From Phorcus lineatus (taxonomy: Eukaryota; Mollusca; Gastropoda; Trochida; Trochidae): a stretch of DNA of 64,000 nucleotides. The translations under genes and the position numbers were made by a program. Shown here in pieces: positions 21,478-34,474 of the stretch. Below the pieces are notes generated by a model that did no database searches, was not told where the DNA came from, and saw only the letters and a list, made by a program, of their open reading frames with translations. The DNA is taken from assembly GCA_921293015.1 (NCBI GenBank), contig OV121088.1, forward strand, positions 1,798,001 through 1,862,000, read 5' to 3'. Within the stretch, counting starts at the first letter, position 1, and every line of letters starts with the position of its first letter.

Positions 21478-21760
21478 TTAAAGTGGCAGAAGGATTCAAT
21501 TCTTCAAATATTCCCGAAAAGAATTAGTTTATGCAAAATGTATTATCTTCAGATGGTCTAACCATCTCATTACTCAACCCGATCATCCGTAGTCGTAGAG
21601 GAAAATAATAAAGTTTTAAGCAAACACTGCTGGGGGCTATTTTTATGTGAACACCTTTCAATCATATGTAGTAGGGAAATTTTTGTAATTCGCATTTTAA
21701 CAAATCATGGTACGGTGAAATCATTTTTCTTTGTTTTAAAACGTCGTACTGCCCCTTTAA
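21478..21760 (+). mobile_element. TTAA-type MITE D, copy 1 (283 bp)
   Basis: Left end TTAAAGTGGCAGAAGG, right end CGTACTGCCCCTTTAA (imperfect inverted match). The interior shares 'catcattactcaac..gatcatccg.a.tcgtag.ggaaa.aat' with a copy beginning at 24179. Confidence 0.65.
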
Positions 21761-22589
21761 GAGAAGCTAATAGCATCGTGGGTTTTGAAATTACCATAGT
21801 TCGAATACTCTAGAGGATGTAAATACCACCTACCTCCCATTTCCACGACAGATAAGCCACGTTGAGTCTTCAACTTTTGCAACGACGCAATATGATAGTT
21901 TTCAAAAGATACATTTACCTTTACCTTCAAAATTGGTGCACGTCATATCCCATCTTCACCGATTTATATATTCGAAATATGATACTTTAAAGGCACTATT
22001 CCAAAAAATTTTGGTCTCAAAGGGCATAAAGAAAAGACTTATTTTTCATTCAATTGACCTTCTAATGATTTTTAAAAATCGTAAGTGTCGGTCGTCCATA
22101 AAATTGGAAAATATTGAGTGTTGAAAACAGTTGAACGAGGAATGTATGAAGCTTTCGAATACCTTTTGAAGCAAAATGTGAAATATTCTCTACCAAGGTA
22201 TATCTATAACACAATCGATTTCTTATACACAATAATTAGCAATCTTCTGCATAAACTATAGCGACTGCTAAATTTGGTCATTGGAATGTAAAATATCAGT
22301 TTATTGATAACGCATTTTACGGATTTCATAAATTACTTCCGGTCTTTTATAATTATCGATAAACCTGAATAGGTACATATTTCTAAATGAGGTATGTGGT
22401 AGATTATCTTAGTGCGAATAGGTCATGATTTCATGATATTCGCATTATCTGTGCATTATTAATATGCCAAATATTGGTGTGCGTCACTTCTTTGCAGCCT
22501 TCCCGGCACACGACGAACATCAGTTTGACAACAAATCCTGTACAAATGTTGTTAAACTTGCGTCATGTAACATACCTGTATCATTAGTG

Positions 22590-22860
22590 TCCTTCACTGT
22601 CCAAAGGTCATTTTCCACTACGAAAATGCACCAGTGGAGACAACAGCTGTGGTCAATCAACAACACATGACTGTTTGTGAACTTCTTCAGCATCCACCTT
22701 ACTCGCTTGATTTAGTTCCATGTCTCATGCTCTCAAGAAATGTATTTCTGGAAGGCATTTCTGCTCTGACGATGACGTCCTTTCGCCGCGGATCATTTTC
22801 TACATACAAGAGACAAAGCCTTCGACAGACCTTAGTAAACGCTCTGCAACAATGCTAACA
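22590..22860 (+). pseudogene. mariner-like transposase remnant, second copy
   Basis: The frame reads HYENAPVETTAVVNQQ and then ELLQHPPYSLDLVPC, corresponding to the mariner blocks HDNAPVHTA and PPYSPDLAP(S/C)D. The second catalytic Asp is replaced by Glu (YEN), and the residue expected to be the third Asp is missing after a small deletion. Near-identical nucleotides (gacttcttcagcatccacc-type block) occur in the 9.1 kb copy. Inactive. Confidence 0.75.
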
Positions 22861-24178
22861 GACGTGTGTTGCATTGAAACGGGACTATGTCGAAAAACAA
22901 ATGCATATTGCAATTGCATGTTTTCTTTGAGCATCAGGCTCACTACTTATTAATCATTCCTCGTATTGTGAGGATTAAATCACAAAAGTGAAGCACGTGA
23001 ATATAAGCTGGATTAAAACATTACGTGATCAGCATACAGCAAGATCGATAGAATTTGAGAGATATTTGTATCTGAATACAAAAATATGCTATTTTTATAA
23101 GTTAACTATAATGAAATTTATTTGAAAATTATTTTCGATATGTAATATGTTCATCTTGATAATAATGATATTCCATCACTTTCCCCTCACACTGAGCAAT
23201 TACTCAAAACAAGTTCATCCTCCAGTAAACGTGAAATTTACGGATAACATTGTCTCTTTAGGATACTTTTGATATGTTTCCTTGGGAATGAACAAAGTAT
23301 ACTGATGATCATACTATATACTGAATATATTATATTGTGTAAGGGACCGTTCAACACAAATTATAGAAACCAATTTAATCTTTTTGCAAGCGTATAAATA
23401 TGGGAGTCTGAACGAAAACAGTCGTTGTTATATTTGTCTTATTCGAAAAGGTAGACAATTTGTGTAACTGTCACAACACAGTGACGTCACAAAAGTATTG
23501 GAATAATTAAATCTGAATCCAATCCTTTATCATGTCACTTGTTTCAAAATTAAGGCTCAAAAGAGGGTGTGACCGAAGACTAACTGATACGTTAATTTAA
23601 CGTTAATTTAAACCATCTTGAAAAACTCAAAGGGAAGAGTGTGTACTACTTGTCAAAACGCCAACCCAACCACAAATTGATACAAAGCAATATTTAACAG
23701 TCAAATGTACGGTTTCACAATTTTGAGCTAGTTGAGAAAATTCTCTCTGTCGGAACAAGAACGCGAAAATGTTAACAGGTACGTTACCTCGTTGTGCCCT
23801 GTAGAATAACCCTGCTTTCAATCACCGACTCTTATTCATAACCGCTATGCATGTTGTATGCCGAGTAGTAACTATATGTCCAACATATTAACATACATTT
23901 TATATCAAACAGATTTTTTTATAACCAGATACGTTACGACTGCGTTACCTATAGTAAACAGTAGCTCACGTTTGACGTGGTAATTAAAGAGTTAAATTAG
24001 AGAAGCATTTTCTGCTCCAAAGGAGGACGTGTTAGAATCTTGAACAATCTGTGCGCTTTGTTGTCAATATCCACGCCATTATGTTTCATCATTACTGTAA
24101 ATTTTATAAAACATGCTATTTTGTTTGTTGTGATTTTGGTTATTAAATGTGATGTTTATTTTTTTAAATAAAATTATA
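22861..24178. other. Non-coding, nothing recognisable
   Basis: AT-rich, no ORF of interest. Confidence 0.4.
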
Positions 24179-24400
24179 TTAAAGGGGCACTGCACGTTTT
24201 TTAAAACATTTATTTCTTGTAATTTTCTCTAATAAATATTACTTTATGCCAAATTTTGTATCTTCAAAGAGTCAAAACATCATTACTCAATTCAACCTGA
24301 TCATCCGAAATCGTAGTGGAAATAATCAAATATCAAGAAAAAACCACAGGCGGCCATTTTGGTGAGATCAATTTATTTATCAAATAAAAAGACGTGAAAT
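24179..24400 (+). mobile_element. MITE D, copy 2 (3' end lost)
   Basis: Begins TTAAAGGGGCACTGCACG and shares the 'tcattactcaattcaacctg' / 'atcatccgaaatcgtagtgg' block with 21560-21620. I could not find the opposite terminal repeat. Confidence 0.6.
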
Positions 24401-26817
24401 TTTTAAGTTTTGAAGATCGATATCTAGATTATGAACGTTTACACCATACATTAAGATTGTAAGCCATTACTGACGCGTCTGGCTTGAAATGAACACACAT
24501 AGGTAAATAGATAACACATAAGGCTTGTCTTCTGAGAATTTAAAAAAATGTATTTGGTAGTGATGCTAATTCTGGTTCAAACCTTCGAAACGGTGGGTAT
24601 GTGAAATATTGCATTATTGCATGCTGGCGTTTTACTTTCAACGAGTTGAACAGAATGAAACGTGGTTCAAATGGCATTTAAAAAGATTTTCCGGCTTTTC
24701 AACAATAGAAGCTAAAGCTTAAGTGTATTTTCAAAATTTAAAATTTGTTCAATGTGCAGACATTTGCGCAAGGAACGAACTGATCACTAGAGCGGGAGAA
24801 TACTTTGCGAGAAATAGTATGATGACGTCATATATATAGTCACTCAAAGACAGTAGCTATGACGTCATATGACGTCATAGTGTAACTGATTTCCATCCGA
24901 CTCACAGTAAGCAGTCGGTGCTCTTCCTTGTTTGAAATCGGATGAAAATGAGTGACGTGGAGGTAACTATGAATTGTGTCTTATATCTATAATGGAAGTT
25001 TTCTGTAGAATCATCATAATAATTGAATTTTATAGTTTCACAATAACAATGTATATTGATGTAAAATATTCATAATCGGGCACTTGTTTTGATATTTTTT
25101 CAAACATTACGGATGTGTTTTGGTGATAGGCTATATACAATTGGTTTTAGGTTACAGAATTTGTATGATATTGGTTTGCTTCAAAATAAATGTTTGTTTG
25201 ATTTATCAAAAAAAAAAATTAAAATGTTAGTCAAAACTTCATTCGCTTCCAAATTTTAAATCTCGATCAGAGAGTAAAACACTTCCAAATTCTACACAGT
25301 TGTAGACAGAATCTCTCAACTAAATTACATTCAAATGAAGAATAGCCTATATAACAATTATATTATCAGTTATCTACAAATACCTTGGAATGTACGTTAA
25401 TTTATGACAAATCACGGCTATTACGGCCCAGGTTGAGTGTTGAAAGGTAAAGCTATGGCCCGAACAGATACATTACCTGTAGGGCCATTTTCCGGTAAGA
25501 TATAAGATGTGTCGTAACCCTTTGTAATTGCGATTAACATTTAGGGTTTTTGACAAGATTAATGTGTAAAAATCCGATTAGAAATATATCTATGAACGAT
25601 CTCTTTCTCCGTATTCCCATTGGTTCGCAAGTGCAGGCTAAATATACGCAGGTAATGTTTGAATACAACAATCATTACCATTTATTGATCCAAAATTATT
25701 TAAAAACAGGTTTTTTGAAAGACGTATTAATCGTAGTAGCAGTATTTAGATTACTACTGACTTGATATTGCTTTGGTGAGAGGGTAAGATGCTCGTTGAT
25801 TACTTACTTGTTAGATATATTTTTTTTAAAATTTTAAAACCTTTTTAATCTCCATATATACAAGTAATTCAAAACGGTTCATTTCACAACAATGTTACAT
25901 GAAAATTGTTCACGTATATCTACATACATTATTGGGAAGGCAGGCAATGATACTATCAAATTGCATTGGAAAGAAGCAATAAACAATGGCTGGCAGATAT
26001 GGTAATATAGTATATCAGATAGTAGCTGCAGTACTGTAGTTATATAACCTCTTCCCCCCGTATCATCGAATAAAAGGCGACGTCAGGGTATCAAAGAGCC
26101 TATTTTGGCGAAACAACTGTAGCTAATCAGATAGCAGTTGAAGTTGTCAACAAAGTACATTGATTTACTTTCTTCTTTGATATGTTTAAGATTTGGTCGT
26201 CAGTTCATTTGTTTTATTTTGTAAATGTTATACTTTTACGATTGTAATAATTAAATTTAGGGTACAAATTTAGAACATAATTTCCAATTTCAAAAAAAGT
26301 TATTAATTTTTTTTAGGTATTCATTGTTCTTTCCAAATTTGCTCAACGAGTATACATTCGTTAAGTCTTGGAACTACAGATGGAGCATTTCTAAAAATCT
26401 TTGTATTTAATTTGTGTAAGCAAACCGTTTGTTGGCAAGAATCTATGAATGCTGATGTATTAGAACCAAGAGTGTTTTACACTGTTATAGGATTTAAACG
26501 CAATATTATGCACGTTTTTACGGTTTAAATTGGCTATTTTAAGGTTTAAGAGGACTTATGCATTCACTTAAGCTTTCTATCGATGCAATGAAATACTTAA
26601 TATTCTTTACAATTGACCTGCAATCAACAATGAAAAAAATCTAGACAGCCGCTGTCGGCTTGGACAAAATCTATGGTTAGCTGTGCACAAAACGGATAAA
26701 TTATAGACAGTTGAACGCGGTTGAACTACTATCATGTGCAGCTGTTGAACTTACCTAAACTATGAACTGAGAACAAAGAATGAATTATGTTTTATGAAAG
26801 CAATGTTGTAAATAAAT
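24401..26817. other. Non-coding, nothing recognisable
   Basis: AT-rich. Near-palindromic 'atgacgtcatat' motifs recur at about 24823 and 24860 (CRE-like TGACGTCA), with no adjoining gene. Confidence 0.4.
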
Positions 26818-27180
26818 AGAGATTATCACCCGAGGAAGTGTGTCATATGATTACGAAACGAGTGTGAATTTTTGTATTACCCGAGCGAGAGCGAGGATTA
26901 TACACAAATTCGCACGAGTTTCGTAAAAGGCATATGACACACTTCCGAAGGTAATAATTTCTTTATTACCGATTGTATTCCATTTCAAACGCATGGAAGT
27001 ATTGAGAAAACGGCCTCCTTCCCTTGCGACGGCTTTGCGAATGGTTTTATGACGTCACAGACGACTTAATGCGGTCACTCGTTGACACACAATCGTTGTT
27101 AGGCAAAAGTGATATGTGCACATGTGCTCATATTGAAAATATGTCACCGCTTATGAATAACGATATGGGTAATGAACAGA
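26818..27180 (+). mobile_element. Palindromic element, copy 2 (inverted relative to copy 1)
   Basis: The inverted-repeat core (26825-26960, outer ends cacccgaggaagtgtgtcat / atgacacacttccgaaggt) is followed by 'attccatttcaaacgcatgg', 'aacggcctccttcccttgc' and 'cacatgtgctcatat'. All are the reverse complement of 3712-4095. Confidence 0.8.
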
Positions 27181-27764
27181 TTTAACACAGCATTAGCATT
27201 GCTATTAGATTGACCAAAGCGGCAGCCGTTTCCGCTTTTTTGGTTATAAGCAAAATCTTAATATTTCCGATATCGCAGTTCATGCGGATTTAAAGTTACG
27301 TCGCATTAAATACTTCCGGTCTTTAAAAATCAACTTTACTACCTGAATACGTAAAAAATTGTTAAAAAACTTACGAGGTAGATTATTTGAGTAAGGATCT
27401 TGAATAACATCGAGATATATGCAGTATCTGTGCATTCGTTGTGTTTATACAGGGTTGTTCTGTTCGTTGTGTAAGACTCTTGAAAGGTAAGGTTGCGGAT
27501 CGATTTTGATTGAATATTTTGACTGGGCGAGGACTCTACACGAGCATATGTGGAAGGTTTTAAACAATACCATTATATTCCTTTTGTCTCTCTTTAGCGA
27601 TGCCCCTTACAACATGGATGTAAATTTCTGCGCTGTTAAAAGTGCCAGGTGAAAGTGACTAACCTAAGACTTTCTGTCTGTCCAGTGTCTACGCTCGGCA
27701 GCGCTCTGCTGGTCCGCTCAGTATCTCCTTTGCTTCGAGAATGTAATACGTCTCAAAGTGGGGC

Positions 27765-28640
27765 TCAACCTGGTTCCCTCGCCTCGTTCCGCTTGCGCTA
27801 CAGTGAGGCCATGGCACTGGCTGTTTAATGGCGCTGCGCAGAGCAGCGATCCAAGATGGAGGACAAGGCAATTTTATGCATAGCGATCACAAATTCACTT
27901 CATTCTCGCCCTATAGCCACGACATATTGAAGACAAGCATCTACCTAGAATGCAAATAAAATTAGAACTCGGAATATCGCCACATATATTTTTTGTTGCA
28001 AAGGGATATTGCTAAACATGATAATGTTTGCAGCGGATCGATAGCCCCGCCCATCTGGAAATATAAACAATATAGTGGACAGTCTGATTAAAATCGACCG
28101 TTTTCTGAGGAAAAAAAGTTTCAAAATATTGACTCTATCGAGATTCGAACTCTATCTGTCTAGGTTATCCTCACAGAAACGGTCTGAAGGCAGCCTCACT
28201 GCTCGCACGTACTGACACCAGTTTAGCGCAGACAAAACCTAGTCATTAGCGAACCAATCACATCATCGCGTTTAAAATAAGGATAGCGGCAATCAAAGTT
28301 AACGAATGGTAGGTGAGAGTTACTTGCCCCTAGCTACTGATACCGAATGCTTTTGCCGCACGCATTGTGATTGGTTAGCTGAGTTTACGTAAGAACGTGC
28401 GCTACAGTAGGCTGCCTTCAGACCGTTGCGGAGAGGATAACCTAGACAGATAGAGTTCGAATCTCGATAGAGTCAATATTTTGAAACTTTTATTCCTCGG
28501 AAAACGGTCGATTTTAATCAGACTGGCTATGCATAAAATTGCCTTGTCCTCCATCTTGGATCGCTGCTCTGCGCAGCGCCATTAAACAGCCGGTGCCATG
28601 GCCTCACTGTAGTGCGAGCGGAACGAGGCCAGGGAAACAG
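27765..28640. mobile_element. Large foldback element with an interrupted left arm
   Basis: The right arm (~28395-28640) is an inverted copy of 27765-27883 joined to 28079-28205. Diagnostic strings are 'gccttgtcctccatcttgga', 'gattttaatcagact' and 'gttcgaatctcgatagagtc'. The arms continue with lower identity toward a centre near 28300. The left arm alone has a 195-bp segment (27884-28078). Each arm contains AGTTCGAATCT, close to a pol III box B. ORFs here are mirror images of one another. Confidence 0.8.
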
Positions 28641-28829
28641 GTTGAGTGGGGCTGGCAATCGATGGGTCATTATGTGATATACCGTGGCTTTTGTACACGT
28701 TGTTGTAACAATTTTACGATCTTATGAGCAAATAAGTGGGATCTTTCTGAAGTTTTATATTTCGTTATTGGAGAATAGTGGCTTGTAATATATATTATAT
28801 ATATTATATAATAAATGAAGGTTACTCAC

Positions 28830-29033
28830 GTGATATATCTGAGGGGGAACTCCAACACGAATAACCGTCTTTATCGTGTCGTGCCGTAGGGATGTTTTTC
28901 CAATGTTAAACTGTGTCAGCGCGCAACTACACATGTCGTCAAAATCTATTTCCTTTGTTTGCATACTTTGTAAACAAACGAAAACGCTAGATCCAAACAA
29001 TTGCGATAATGAAACGTCTTTGTATGTAGCCAC
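28830..29033 (-). CDS. Candidate exon, unrecognised
   Basis: The minus frame from an ATG at 29033 reads MATYKDVSLSQLFGSSVFVC..., then MCSCALTQFNIGKTSLRHDT and IKTVIRVGVPPQIYH. It ends at an excellent donor, CAC|gtgagt. The peptide is not low complexity. The 'IRVGVPP' end faintly recalls the start of TBC domains, but this is too weak to name. I found no next exon; the foldback element would lie in its intron. Confidence 0.3.
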
Positions 29034-30698
29034 AATGAAAATTAAGTTTTATTCGATTATATTATGAAAATTCTCGTTTTTCGTGTGCTTAGGAACGAAA
29101 ACTTATGAATGGAAATCATGAATGAAATAGCTGATGAAAGTAGTACCGGTAACGTCAAAACTCATGTATGAGCCAATCAAAACACTCGAAGCTGTTATGA
29201 CACATGACACAGAATGTTATGAAACCCCTTTACGAAGTCCCACGTGGGTAATAAAAAGAGTTAGCTAAAGCAAACGATCTACCGAATTGAAAACGAATAG
29301 GTGTAACCAATCACCACCCTGCTATCAGCGGAATTGATCTCCAGGCGTTATATTGCGCATCCTACATGAACTAAAACACACCTGTCGGCATGTTCAACAA
29401 AGTACAATTGGGCATAAGACTTTACTATTTTCGAAGAGGTGCTGAAAATATGCATTCGATGAACATTCGAATTATTAAGGATTCAAATGGGAAAATTTTT
29501 GTGACAAAAATGTGTTGATGAACTCACCAAAAATCATCGTGGAAATGGCAAGAAACTTGTGTTTGCCATAATGGCTGAGAATCCCGTTGATCCGTCCTGC
29601 CCTGTGTCATCTGTCAAAAAATGCTTAGGTAATCTGCATCCGGCATGTCCAAAGTTGTGGCAAAAACCAAGGGATTGTTTCCTGGAGGATGTCGCATTTT
29701 GGTACTGTAATATCCTAGTTGGATTCAATACACTCCATAAGTGTCTCTTTGGAGAACTTGACGAGAGAAATAGTGTAATCTCTCTAAATCTAGGCCACAA
29801 ATGTCACTTCTTGACCAGTGCACGTTCACCAGTCTCCATATCCACCACAACAAGTAGTTAATATCAAGTCGAACTTCGTTCGGACACATGATAAATATCC
29901 ATATCAAACTCGCGGACACATAGTGACTTATATTTGTTCCAATGGTTCCATTTGTAAGAAATACCGTTTATTATACAAGGTTGTATCGTCAGAGTAATGT
30001 GATATTAAGGAAACTTGGTACTTCCGGTTGTTACGACAAAACACCGAATGCTTCGTTTGGTACTACGTTTTGGTAGGATTTTAAAATTTTGCAACCAACC
30101 AAAGACTATGATTAATTATAACGCTGCTGGGAACCAATCAAAGCAAAACGATAAAGATTGTGTGTGAAATGTACACCTGGAAGAAAGTATTGCAACACAA
30201 AGTTTTTCTTGATTTCTTTCTATGTAATGAAATCCTCCTGAACATATTTACATCCCAGTTGTATTCAGAGTTCTCCTGACAAATGCCTTACCAAAACGGA
30301 ATGGATATAATGGACTCACAGACGGCGTCTTGTTTAGCTACTCATGTTTCACCACAATCTGGCATCTATCGAAGTCACTGAATGTCGACATACACCAGTA
30401 GTAACCGCATATTGCTTGTAATATATGTGAAATTTTGCTGTTTTAAATTACTAGGATTACGTCGATGACTGATTTAAAAGATAAAAGATAAACTAGGTAA
30501 TTGCGGAAAGGTTCGTTGGTTTTTAGCTAAAGAACTTTTTTATATTGAGCGTAGTATTGAGCTGAATTCGAATCTTTAGAATTATTGTAATGTATTTTCT
30601 TGTACTTGAAGTTTAAACTGTTGTGAAGTGTTGAAATAACTTACGTTTGTCACTCGTAACGTTCAGTGTATATTTCTATGGGTTTTCTTTGTTTCAGG
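29034..30698. other. Non-coding; one unexplained ORF pair
   Basis: Overlapping ORFs on both strands at 29534-29861 show no family signature. I cannot tell whether either is coding. Confidence 0.35.
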
Positions 30699-31240
30699 TC
30701 ACAGTTCATACGACAATCCCATCCGCTGAGACCATGAATCTCAACAGATCGACCACGACCATGACCCCAAATAGATCGACCGTGACCTCGATCAAGTCGC
30801 CATCAAACAGCGCCACCAGCCGGCGATCCTACAGCGCCACAGTCTCTGACCAAGAGCTGGACTCCATGAGACTGACGGCAAGTGTATGCAGGACTGTCAA
30901 TGGGCGTATGCGCAAAAATTACTTGAAATTCTATGGAAAACAGCAACAAATTGACTTTAGAAATGTTATGAGAGCAAACGACGCTTTTTTTGTGAAAACA
31001 GGACATGGACGCTTTTACGGATCGACCTTGAACTTCCCTCGCGATGTGTCATTGAAATCTACCTCACTCTGTCCCGATGTCACTGCGCATGAAATCAATG
31101 TTTTGGAGTATTCACTTCCTCTTGCCTGTCCAACGTGTTGGAGTGTCCAGAGAAATGGTTTGTCGAACTTAATAGACACGAAAATTGAAAAAAGAAGAAT
31201 AAAGAAATCACCCAAGGGTTCAATGAAACAAATATCTTGA
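30699..31240 (+). CDS. Orphan exon / short gene, unrecognised Ser/Thr-rich protein
   Basis: A strong acceptor (tttctttgtttcag) ends at 30698. The open frame then runs to a stop at 31240, with the first ATG at 30735 (168 residues). The N-terminal part is rich in Ser/Thr/Asn/Arg (MNLNRSTTTMTPNRSTVTSI), followed by VSDQELDSMRLTASVCRTV and a basic C-terminus (KIEKRRIKKSPKG). The first ~220 bp are much richer in GC than the rest, which suggests the truly coding part may end early. A polyadenylation-like AATAAA is near 31724. No family recognised and no upstream exon identified. Confidence 0.45.
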
Positions 31241-31909
31241 TCATGACGTAATGTACGGTTTTGTTACTCAATCTTACTGACGTTCAACTGAAGAATATCA
31301 ATACGGGTATGGTTTCTTCAGTTTGGTGTTGATATAAGATTTGAATACGCACCGTAGTTTCCCAGACACAGTTTCTGGTTTTGATTTTTATCAATAACAG
31401 CAGTCAGAGAAAGACCAATTTGACGTCTGTCGTGTACTGTGACTCGTTCATTAGCGTCTGTTGACAGATATACCGACCCATATTCTTGCGAATGGTCATC
31501 TTTAGCCAAACCGTCGTTGGCGTCAATTTTATTGTGTACGAACTGTTGTAACCATACAATGATACATATAAAAAGTTATCTGATACAATGATCGACGTCG
31601 AATGTGTCATTTCAACCTTGTCTTGACCTTTGAGCACATTGTTCATTAGGGTGTTCATGTATGGCGATCAAGGAATTCGAAAGTATTACAAATGTGTGAG
31701 TTCAGGTATTGCGTGATATTTGCCAATAAATGTCTAGAAAATGAAGATGTTCATGTTGTAATTTAGAATATAAGATACCCACGGCAATACAATGGCGAAA
31801 AAATGGGACTGACGATCTGCCTTATTTGACGATACAACCATGCGCGAGGCTAATGACGTCATTTCAGTAATTAAAACGTTACTTATCAAATGACGTCCAT
31901 TGATCAAAC
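31241..31909. other. Non-coding, possible 3' UTR
   Basis: Follows the orphan exon. AATAAA lies near 31724. Minus-strand ORFs here have no recognisable motif. Confidence 0.35.
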
Positions 31910-32385
31910 TTAAAGAGCCACTCCGTGATTTTCATAACTTATAATTTACCTTTGATACTAACCTAAATGTTATATGTGGTGATATAAAATCAAAACATCT
32001 TAACTTTTAATGTCCAAATGTTTGACAAATACTGGTTTTCCATGAAAATCTAAAAACAGCCTTATAAATGCACAGAGGTGTAGATATCACGTCCAATAAT
32101 CATTGATACTAGTTATATAACCTGACAAACGCTATCAACTCCTAACTGCCCTCCTGACTGTTTTAGAAAATTTCCAAAATTACGTTTGATTATTTGACGC
32201 GCGCCACTGTCCGGTTTTCGATAATAATTGCGACGTTTTCACTTCATATTAACTGTCACTGTAAAAACCATGCAATAAGCTTTAAAATATATCTTTTTGG
32301 TAACAATCGATACTATACGATCAAATGAGACCATTGATTCAGTTTGGCATATATGATTCCAACAACTCACGTAGTGGCTCTTTAA
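31910..32385 (-). mobile_element. TTAA-type MITE A, copy 2 (476 bp, inverted)
   Basis: The edges are TTAAAGAGCCACTCCGTGA and CACGTAGTGGCTCTTTAA. The interior is the reverse complement of 11537-12016, for example 'gcgcgccactgtccggttttcg'. It ends 20 bp before the pseudogene that follows. Confidence 0.85.
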
Positions 32386-32405
32386 GGGGGCATCTATTGT
32401 CCCTC

Positions 32406-32830
32406 ATGGCTGACTCGGCGTCTGTCGATTTGAAACCAAAAGAAGGAGAGGTGTGGGTTTGCAGAGAAAGAAAAGCACTGATTATAGACGTATCGTATCC
32501 CCTGGGGACACTCACTTTTTAAAGTGGTGTTTTTGGACAATGGCGAAATTGCTACTGTGCCAAAGTATCAACTTGACAGACCAAAGCAGCACGCCAGTGT
32601 CAATCCCGACGCTGCGCTTGATGATTCAGAGTTTGAAGATATGGATATTTACTACAGATCGGATGATGACAATTTACTGGCAAGAATTAACGCAATGGAA
32701 AATCCAATTGAAGTAAAAACAAACAAAAGATTTGGCATTTTGGACGAAGATGACATTGATAACATTGCGGCAAGACGAACAGAGAAATCGACCGACCAAT
32801 CCACAAAGTGAGGAGTTAATGTTTTCAGAG
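32406..32830 (+). pseudogene. Crypton/DUF3504-like protein fragment (broken)
   Basis: The coding trace is MADSASVDLKPKEGEVWVCR, then (frameshift at an A run near 32470) STDYRRIVSPGDTHF, then (frameshift at a T run near 32518) KVVFLDNGEIATVPKYQLD, NKRFGILDEDDIDNIAARRT and EKSTDQSTK. It stops at a TGA where related proteins typically have Trp (TK-W-xV), and the frame continues GVNVFRG. The 'RF..L.EDDID.. ... T...TK.. V..F' pattern is that of the N-terminal region of DUF3504/Crypton-like tyrosine recombinase proteins common in molluscs and cnidarians. This is recall, not a search. The first part looks like a small Tudor-like or SH3-like barrel. Confidence 0.5.
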
Positions 32831-34470
32831 GTAGGCTAATAATTTACTAATAGATATAAATGATCCAGATTTCAAAAGTAATGTTTTCAACGTAAAACAA
32901 ATATTCCAGCGTTATGACCTATTAATTGACATTTATCTCGACAAATATTCAACTAATTTTAGGCTAAAGTAAATATATATTTCATTGGAACAATTAAATA
33001 TAACTAAAACAGACAAGAAGAACGAACACACTTCCCGACCTTGTCGAACCAACGTTGCGTTGACTGTATCAAGGTCAAGGCTAATACAAAGTTACGCTAC
33101 TGTGATTTTCGAGCCCCTAGCTAAGACAAACAGCGACAATTGTTATAGAATAAATATCTTTTACAGTTAATTCTTATCTAACCATTATCAACATTTGTTT
33201 TTTTCTTATTTAATACGTAATTCGATATAATTTACCCTCGTTTATATTGCAAGAAAATCTCCGAACTTCGAAGAGGTCGCGAGTTTTGTGACGTCACCTC
33301 TTTTCGAGCCCCTCAGATTTTGTTACGTAGTCAACGGATCTTAGGTTTTCAGGGGCCAATTTCAAAAGTTTAAATTACTGTATCAGTTTCGAAAGGGTAG
33401 AACAATTCCAAAAACAGAAAAAATAACCTATTGTACTAAGCACATGTTAAGTTATGATATGACAAGAGAATATCAGCTCTTCCGATGCATCTATTTAAGC
33501 ATGATTACTCCGTACACATCCGTCAGCATCATAATAATTATTTGTTCTCTTGGCAATTAATTTTATATAATTATTCTTTTATGAGATCATCTAATTATTG
33601 AGTTTTGACTAAAGAATAATGATTTGTATTTACATAAATGATGTGTAGTTTGATTCCAAGAAATTTTCTCAAGTTCTCAAATGTTCAAAAGTTCATATCA
33701 ACGCGCACCTGCGTAAAAATACTTTTAGTTGTGCTCTTCACTCGTTACAATTGATGAACCAATTCGATGGCGAGTTTAACATAACATGTCACACGATGCC
33801 AGTCATGTGTTTTTGACAGGAAGTTCATGTTCTTCAATAAAAATAAGATTAAGCTGTTCGCTAATGTATGGTTTGGAATGTAGGTAGCTTTTAAACATGA
33901 CTATAAACGGTATTAGTTGAATTCAATGTTTCTTTTAACGGAATAATTTTCAATGGTTTAATGTCCGAAATTACAGATCCACACAAGGGGAAAAAAATAT
34001 TTCCGATAATTGTGGACCCTTCCCTTAATATATCGTTACGTAGTTATTTTCTAACGGATGTTTTGAGAGAAATCCATGCCCGTGTTAAGGGCTCGAAAAG
34101 ACGTGACGCTCGAAATGACGTGATGCTCGAAAACAGGTAACGTGGCAATACGAAATTGAAAAGTTGAAATTATGGTATGAGTGTCACATATATATGTATA
34201 GTGGAATAATAATAAACCGGAAAACAGGAACCTCAAACGCGAATTGATGCTCAGTGAATGGGACAAATCAACCAATTACAATCAAGTATCCAGCACTGTC
34301 ATGGAAGATACACGCCATACCAGCATACGTGATGGTGTTAAACAATTGTGTTGTCAGGTTCTAGAGGATTACGAGACGCTGATCTAAACATACTTTCGAA
34401 GTTAATTCTCCACGAGCTAACGAAAAACTTAAAATTACTAGTGTTAGAGTAACAACTGATAGTAAATCAG
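32831..34470. other. Non-coding, nothing recognisable
   Basis: AT-rich. No ORF with recognisable content. Confidence 0.4.
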
Positions 34471-34474
34471 TAAG

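Noticed and set aside
27689-28727. Two similar ORFs starting MPCPPSWIAALRSA on opposite strands
   Set aside because: They are mirror copies from the arms of the foldback element, with no protein signature.
28830-29033. TBC-domain (Rab-GAP) assignment for the candidate exon
   Set aside because: Only a few residues (IRVGVPP) are reminiscent; too weak to name.
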